Assembly: GCA_050084515.1 (NCBI GenBank)
Contig: CM114275.1
Location: 3,968,001-4,032,000 of the forward strand
Source: Blasia pusilla
Lineage: Eukaryota > Marchantiophyta > Marchantiopsida > Blasiales
Length of the DNA: 64,000 nucleotides
Direction: 5' to 3'
Shown one piece after another: positions 58,136 to 64,000 of the stretch. The notes beneath the pieces are model-generated. The model was not told the DNA's origin. It ran no database searches and was given only the letters and a program-made list of their open reading frames with translations. How positions within the stretch are numbered: position 1 is the first letter of the stretch; each line of letters begins with the position of its first letter. A program made the translations under genes and the position numbers.

Positions 58136-59104
58136 CTATGCCTTAGAGTTGTCTGCGGGGAGAGATTCCGGCTTCGCCCGTCCACGATAGGAATGCTTCG
58201 CTCTCCGCTTCGATCTAGTGTACTTTCTTTGATGCGGGTGCTTCCGGGTATAGGAGAGTTTGGTTCTGGCCTTGCGGGAGCCGGACTTTTTCCTTCTCCT
58301 TCCCCGACTCAAGTTCCTTCGTAAAGCAGAGCCACCAATAGCTTTCTTCCTTCCATTCCGCCTTCTTCTTCTATGTCCTCTCCTCCGCCTTCTCCGTCGA
58401 GATTTGCTTCTTCTGTGTCTTCTCCGTCTCCGGTGCCGACTTCGGCTTCGGCTTCGGCTTCTGCTGCGGTGACGACGGCGGCCCCGACGACGACGACGCC
58501 TCCTCGATCTTCTTCGTCTTCCATGTCTGTGGCGACGAAGCGAGTAAGGAGATGGAGATTTGCCCGCAGCCCCGGAATAGGATCGAGACCTTTTGCGACG
58601 GGGTCCAGTGTCATCGTCCGAGTCATCTTCTGTCCTGTCTTTGCTCTTCTTGAGGCGGTAGAGGTTGCCGTCTTTGACAAGCTTTCCTTCTCTCACCAGG
58701 CGCTTGGCAGTAGACCCGACCTTGGCGGCGTTATTGGACTTGAGGCCGGAGGCATACTTGTGCTTAAGATTCTTGGCGATGTCGCGAATGCTGGATCCCT
58801 TCTTGCTTTTAAGCCGAGCGACGGCATCGCACACCATGCGATCATAAGACGGGGGCTTCGGCGTGCGAGTCATGTGAGAAACGCTTGAGGAATGGGGGGG
58901 ACTGGTCAGACGATCATTGCTCTCGTATAGGTCGTTGTCGGATCTCGAGTAAGCTGAATCTCTGGAGTGCGCCCTACCTGGACGCTCTAGACTATGGCTA
59001 GATTGCCTCGAGCGGCCCCGCAGCCAGGAGGACTGGTCATAGCTTGCATACTTGGGCTCGCGGTAATAACATGAATGCCTAGATGTGTACGTGGTCTCCG
59101 CCAT
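58136..59104 (-). CDS. PRM: Histone H1-derived protamine-like sperm chromatin protein (intronless)
   Basis: A single 322-codon frame from ATG at 59104 to TAG at 58136. Residues 83-154 form a linker-histone globular (winged-helix) domain: PPSYDRMVCDAVARLKSKKG, SSIRDIAKNLKHKY, KVGSTAKRLVREGKLVKDG and LYRLKKS. An acidic spacer (EDDSDDD, 159-165) follows. Then comes a strongly basic tail (169-315) with uninterrupted Arg runs and RS dipeptides, unlike the Lys/Ala/Pro tail of ordinary H1. The N-terminal 80 residues are Ser/Arg/Tyr-rich. Protamines derived from H1 replace histones in the sperm of bryophytes such as Marchantia, where the precursor is thought to be processed; that role is inferred here from architecture. 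An SR-type splicing factor is less likely because there is no RRM and an H1 fold is present. Expression in spermatids is expected but not visible in the sequence. Confidence 0.8.
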   Translation of the reverse strand: MAETTYTSRHSCYYREPKYASYDQSSWLRGRSRQSSHSLERPGRAHSRDSAYSRSDNDLYESNDRLTSPPHSSSVSHMTRTPKPPSYDRMVCDAVARLKSKKGSSIRDIAKNLKHKYASGLKSNNAAKVGSTAKRLVREGKLVKDGNLYRLKKSKDRTEDDSDDDTGPRRKRSRSYSGAAGKSPSPYSLRRHRHGRRRRSRRRRRRRGRRRHRSRSRSRSRSRHRRRRRHRRSKSRRRRRRRGHRRRRRNGRKKAIGGSALRRNLSRGRRRKKSGSRKARTKLSYTRKHPHQRKYTRSKRRAKHSYRGRAKPESLPADNSKA

Positions 59105-60244
59105 GGCTGGTCTCCCCTCTGCTTCGGGAGCAGGAGGAGAGATTGTAGGAGACCTGCTGGTCGACGGAGCGGGCGACAGCTACGCTACTCGACATTTTGA
59201 AACGGGATTGTCAGTCTGCGCCGCTTCATGATACACGACTACGCGCGTCCTTTGTGCTTCTCCTCCGCTTCAATCCGTCGCTCTATATCTTTGTCACTCC
59301 AGTGCCATCCGGTCAAGAGGCGCTCTCGGCAGCACACCTTTTGTCATCTCTTTCGGAAAGGGCATGCACTCACGAGATTCGTCCAGACTCCGGAGTCACG
59401 GATCACGGGAACTGCGAATTACCCCGCGCACTGGATTTGGCACGAACGGGCATAAGTCGTCCAAGTCTCCAGGTTCGAGCCGGTGGAGAGCTTCGACCTT
59501 GACCGGAAATCTCCCGTGAACTAGTGAGAATCCGAAACTGATCTAGGGTCTTGAATGTTCCGTGGTTTACTGATGGTTGCGACATCTGCAGCCACCGAAT
59601 TTTCCGTAGAAGTCGATCCGTGGATTTGGCGAAGGGATTACCTTCTTGTGACCTTTCGACTTTCGCAAGCTCATGGAAAGGCGTGTGAAGGAAATTTCTG
59701 CTTTTGCCTGGCCACCCACGCAGCTCCCCGTTTCTACGGCTATGCCACGCTGCACTGAAGTTCCAGAGGCTCGTGGAGGATCTCGACAGAAATCTGTCCT
59801 CGCCGACCTGAGGTCGAGGGTAGCTTGCGATGAACTCGCGATCATGAGAGTCAAAGCTTTGTTTTCCTCTAGCTCTCGTCGATTCCTCCCCTCCCCGTCC
59901 ATGTCATGCTTCATTCGATTCAAGACTGTAACCACCTTTCCACACGCTACCTCGGGATTAGGTTTACGGTGGACCCGAACCTTCACCCGGACATGCGCAA
60001 TAAGAGGTCCGCCTCTCTAGACACAATTCTCTTACGAATTTACAGAACACATCCCTCTCTGAGACGTATCTTTGATGGACCTGAGACGTATAAAGCTTTG
60101 ATGGAAATGAGAAGGTATATCTTGTCGTCTTTTTCGTTCTTTTCCCGTTTCCCTTTCACATCTGGAACATACCTATCCATCAATCTAAGAACGCTAGACA
60201 TCGGTTCCACTTCAGCACATTGCAGCAACGCAATCCGACACGCC
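59105..60244. other. Upstream region of the protamine-like gene, no gene recognised
   Basis: GC-balanced sequence with frames of 60-140 codons on both strands, none with a known domain. The first few hundred bases should contain the promoter of the minus-strand gene; no clear TATA was found. Confidence 0.4.
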
Positions 60245-60380
60245 AGAATTCGTCAAAACCGTTTGCTAAACAGTTCACTTGAGTAGCAAGTCATCCTCGC
60301 GTTGTCACTAAACAATTTACGCGAATAGCTAATCATCCTCGCGTTTTCACTAAAGAATTTACGCGAATAGCATATCACCC
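60245..60380 (+). repeat. 42-bp tandem repeat (two clear units plus partial ends)
   Basis: AGCAAGTCATCCTCGCGTTG-TCACTAAACAATTTACGCGAAT starts at 60285. AGCTAATCATCCTCGCGTTT-TCACTAAAGAATTTACGCGAAT starts at 60327. A partial unit starts at 60369, and a more diverged unit precedes from about 60245. The period is 42 bp. Confidence 0.88.
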
Positions 60381-63300
60381 GGATGATTTGTCATCCAAAC
60401 AAGCAGGAGCTTATTTGTAACATGTATGGAATGGAAGTTGACTCAAGTAGCAAGACCGGATTAACTTCTTGATCCCCATGAGATTTTTAGTCTCTATCCT
60501 TTCATCGTAGAGATCGGATATAGAAGAAAGGCGGAGTAATGCTTGAGATAGGTCTTCTCGGAGCTCCCGAACTAAACCAAAAGAAGTAACACAAGTGAAC
60601 GGAAATTGATCTTCGCGTGATCGACGGCTTTAAATCATTGGACTTGCCCTTTTACATCCTTCAATCAGGAATACATTTGGAACCTCAAAGTGAGGGTGGA
60701 AACACGATCCCTGATCGACTAGCACGATGCTGGCAGTGTCCATTTGCGCGTCCGAAAACCCGATCGAGAGCTAAGCTTGCATCAATTTGATCTAAAACAG
60801 CGGTTTAAAAGGTGTTGGAAAAACTAAGTTGGGTCTAAAAATCTCGAAAAACCTCCAAAGTAGACACACTTCTTCTCCTTCGAAGCACGTCTACTCCAGA
60901 CAGCCGTTTACATGACAAAGTAATACTCTAATCGCAAAGTTACCCTTGACAGTTTGATATCAGTTTCGAAACACTCCTCCTACATCTTACTGAGTCTTCC
61001 TACACCTCCATCGAAGTACCAATAACAATTACACGAACAGTCTCACTCTCAACTATACGTACGAGCCACAACTCGGTCCCATCCCTCTTCTGCCGCGATG
61101 CATATCACGCTTTGTAGCACTCACTCCAGATCAGTAATGTTCTGCAAGCACTACTGATATGGAGTAGGTCTCGTCGGTGTACACTCCTGTTCGCCCTCCC
61201 ACACAATTCAGCTGCAAAGAATAGTCTAGTCCTTCTCGGTAGAGGGTCCGTACTTAAGAGTCTTCCCAAACCCTAAATAATTAGAGTGGTTTGAGTATGA
61301 TTACGATATTACCAAAGACTCTTATGTTTTTCATGAAAACATGCTTAGTCATAAAGGTTATTCGAATGAGGTTTGACTAAAGATTAATATTGGCCACAAA
61401 AGGAGGGTAATGAAATAGACTCCATGATTTAAAGGTAATCTTATGATTTAAATCCCTAATACTCTTATTGTGAGCCTCACGGCACTCCAAACTTGTAAAT
61501 GTTGTACCTATTATTGTTTATATGGATGCTCTCCATAAAAAAAATTGCTACTATTTCTACTCCTCACTTTTTTCTTATTTTTTCTCTAGTCACACACCAC
61601 ATAAAATTTCCATTCATTTGGGATCATCATTTCTAGGATACATCTATTGAACTTTTGCTACAAAGTAGTTTCCAAAAATGAGAAATTAGGATGGATTGTG
61701 ATGACTTAGAATGCTAAGCTCCATATTTACTTTGTCAATTCCCTATTGAAAGAATTTTAATCTGGAAATTTTTTTTATAATCTCATAAAATTAAACTTTA
61801 AGATTCATATAGCAATTTCTCCTTAAAGAAGAAGGCACCAAAAAACTCCTAATATCTTTTTATTATTGGTAAGTATGTGAATAATATGTTCAAAATAATC
61901 CAATCAAAAAATATGCTCATCATGCAAAAATATTCTTTAGAACATTAAGTTATTAATAATAGAAGGTACATTTACAAAGATATTACAATTTGTGAAGAAA
62001 CATAGCTTTTGAATGATTGAACACCATTGATTCCTTGAAAGGTTTGAAAGAGACTAGAATCCATTAATTCTTCCTCGCATGGGGATCATCAACCTTATAA
62101 ATAATAATGATAAGCCTAATGAATTTGACATATTGCACACATAAATTAAATATAATTCCAAGCAAAGATTAGTCATATATTTCAAAGAAGGGATCACCTT
62201 CAACTAACAAGGTCATCCAAAAATTTAAGAACCTCCAAAGATTAAATTTAATTCTTTTTTTATCTCATAAAGGAAGAGATTAACCTCACTTCATTATGAT
62301 GATTCATAAAATAAGTCTAAAGACTATTGTATCATTACGAAGGAAGATATCAATTCGAATTGGCAAGGACGACGGAAACTCCTTGAACAGTTGTAACTCC
62401 CAAAAAAATTCCTCACCATATCAATTATATCGGATCGAAGAAATGGGACCAATGAAGAAGTTCAACTTCACCCACTACAAATATCACCATAACCCGGTAC
62501 AAACACAAACCTATACTTACTAGTATGAGCTAAGTTAATATATTTCACTTATTTTCTTTAAGTGCTTGACACAATTCTCCATTGCTACTTAAGAACTTAG
62601 AATTAAAATTTGTTCTTAAAAGCCTATAGTCATAAGGAAATAAGATGTATCAATATGAATTAGTTCTATCTCCCTTTCCAAAATTCTATAGTGCAATATC
62701 ATGTCATAGTATATTGTTTCCAATATGCAAACATCCTAATTAAAGAATTTTATTTATGTTCATCCAACTTTATCTCTCCTAATAACTTACCCCAAAGTTG
62801 GACCTCACTTGTATTTTCTTAATGGAAAAACTTTTAAATGTTCTCTTCATGTTCTCATAGTTGAATAATAGTGATATTAACAAGAAGAGGAAAAGCATGA
62901 TTTTTGGGACTCTTTCAAAAGTTCTATGATCTCCAAATCTCTAAACTATATAGAGAATAAGTCTTCTTATTGGCTTTCAAGTTCATCTCTTGGCCTTGTT
63001 CATAATTATCTTTCATTAATACTTATCTCATAATTATCCTAATTTGTTAAACTTTCCTACAATATTATCATGACATTGTAATAAAATTTTCTACTTTGAT
63101 TCTTTATGGAATTTCTTTTCAAACTAATCATAATCCATTCAAACAACAAATCAAACTATAAAGAAAACCTCAAGATAATCATGAGATTTGTGCTAACATA
63201 AAAAGATTTGAATCTTATATGTAAGAAATCATTTCTATTAACAAATCCTAACATCTATTTTCCATTTTTAGTCTAATCATAATTGGAGACGTTAAGAGAT

Positions 63301-64000
63301 GGGATATATTAAAAAATTAGAAATGATATCTTAATAACTATCCCTATAAATTAGGATAAATTATAATCTACAATGTGGCATGTCTTTGGTAGTATGAATG
63401 TTCAATCGTAAGAGAATCAAAGAATTATATTCTTGCCATTATATTGTTTCTTCTTTATTACTAGAGTTAAAACTTATTCACCTTCCATTTTTTTCATATT
63501 TTATAATTTTTTTCTCCCAGAATTTCTCTTTATGACATTTTTTAATCCATCACACGAGAAACCCAAAAAATCAAAATATTTTATTTTATTTTATGAACTC
63601 CATTTAAAAGACTATGACTCATGATTCCTAAAATATTAGATTTTATTTCTTAATTAATATAATTTTAATTAAGTCTCAACGATAACACATATGATACACG
63701 GGATATTTATTCTCTATCTTACAGGAAATTTTCTTCCCTTAAATATTTTACCAAGTTTTAACTACTTGTCTTTATATATTTATTTATTTATTTATATTTA
63801 TATGAAATATATTCATGTTTTGCATCATATTATTTGATAAAAGAAGAGGAAATTATGACTTCAATGACTTGGCAGGTAAGAGCGAATCAAATCGAAGCTA
63901 AAATAAAACACAATGAGATGGAAGTGATGAAAGAGTGCACCTTCTCTCCTCGGATCATCACGAAAATACCAAAATCCACATATAAGTTCATTGGTTCAAG
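60381..64000. other. Intergenic DNA, AT-rich from about 61280
   Basis: No gene, RNA or transposon domain was recognised. From 61280 to the end the sequence is AT-rich with short A/T runs, like other non-genic parts of the window. Confidence 0.5.

Noticed and set aside
58260-58888. Long plus-strand frames opposite the protamine-like gene
   Set aside because: Leu/Ser/Pro-rich antisense translation of the Arg-rich coding strand; the minus frame has a real domain and a complete start and stop.
59567-59986. 139-codon minus-strand frame upstream of the protamine-like gene
   Set aside because: No recognisable domain and an equally long plus-strand frame overlaps it; insufficient support for a gene.

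Overview
The window looks like nuclear DNA of a streptophyte plant, not a prokaryote. It has low gene density, multi-exon genes with GT-AG introns, and many decayed retroelements. Three host genes can be read. (1) A chloroplast D-glycerate 3-kinase (GLYK, photorespiration) lies on the minus strand at 21880-26131 in 11 exons. (2) A microtubule plus-end-tracking EB1 protein lies on the plus strand at 44888-52427 in 8 coding exons. (3) An intronless histone-H1-derived, arginine-rich protamine-like protein lies on the minus strand at 58136-59104. Photorespiratory GLYK together with an H1-type protamine points to a plant with motile, compacted sperm. A bryophyte, perhaps a liverwort of the Marchantia kind, is my best guess. 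A charophyte or lycophyte cannot be excluded from sequence alone.

Layout. 0-5 kb: AT-rich intergenic DNA with degenerate short repeats, then the 5'-truncated tail of a non-LTR retroelement (about 4600-5040). 6.1-7.2 kb: a longer minus-strand relic of a related element. 7.25-7.4 kb: paired hairpins and a TATA box. About 8.5-15.85 kb: a decayed Ty3/gypsy retrotransposon, copy A. 15.9-21.8 kb: intergenic DNA with a perfect hairpin, 25-bp tandem repeats and a tRNA-like sequence. 21.9-26.1 kb: GLYK. 26.96-28.2 kb: an AT-rich foldback element. 28.2-28.56 kb: another non-LTR tail. 28.56-31.65 kb: a second, minus-strand copy (B) of the same gypsy family. 32.95-34.35 kb: a PIF/Harbinger transposase relic. 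34.4-44.4 kb: AT-rich intergenic DNA with tandem repeats. 44.9-52.4 kb: EB1. 57.4-59.1 kb: an orphan glycine-rich exon and the protamine-like gene. 60.4-64 kb: AT-rich intergenic DNA.

Most interesting content. The gypsy family carries a C5-cytosine DNA methyltransferase domain between the aspartic protease and the reverse transcriptase, with readable motif I, the catalytic Pro-Cys-Gln motif, an Asp/Glu-Asn-Val motif and the C-terminal motif. It also carries a PHD finger after the integrase. Copy B independently keeps the C-terminal part of the methyltransferase and the PHD finger. This is a retrotransposon that could write DNA methylation and read chromatin. Both copies are broken by stops, frameshifts and, in copy B, an integrase deletion. 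Methyltransferase-bearing retrotransposons have been reported in dinoflagellates and charophytes. The combination with a PHD finger, in a genome with an H1-type protamine, deserves follow-up.
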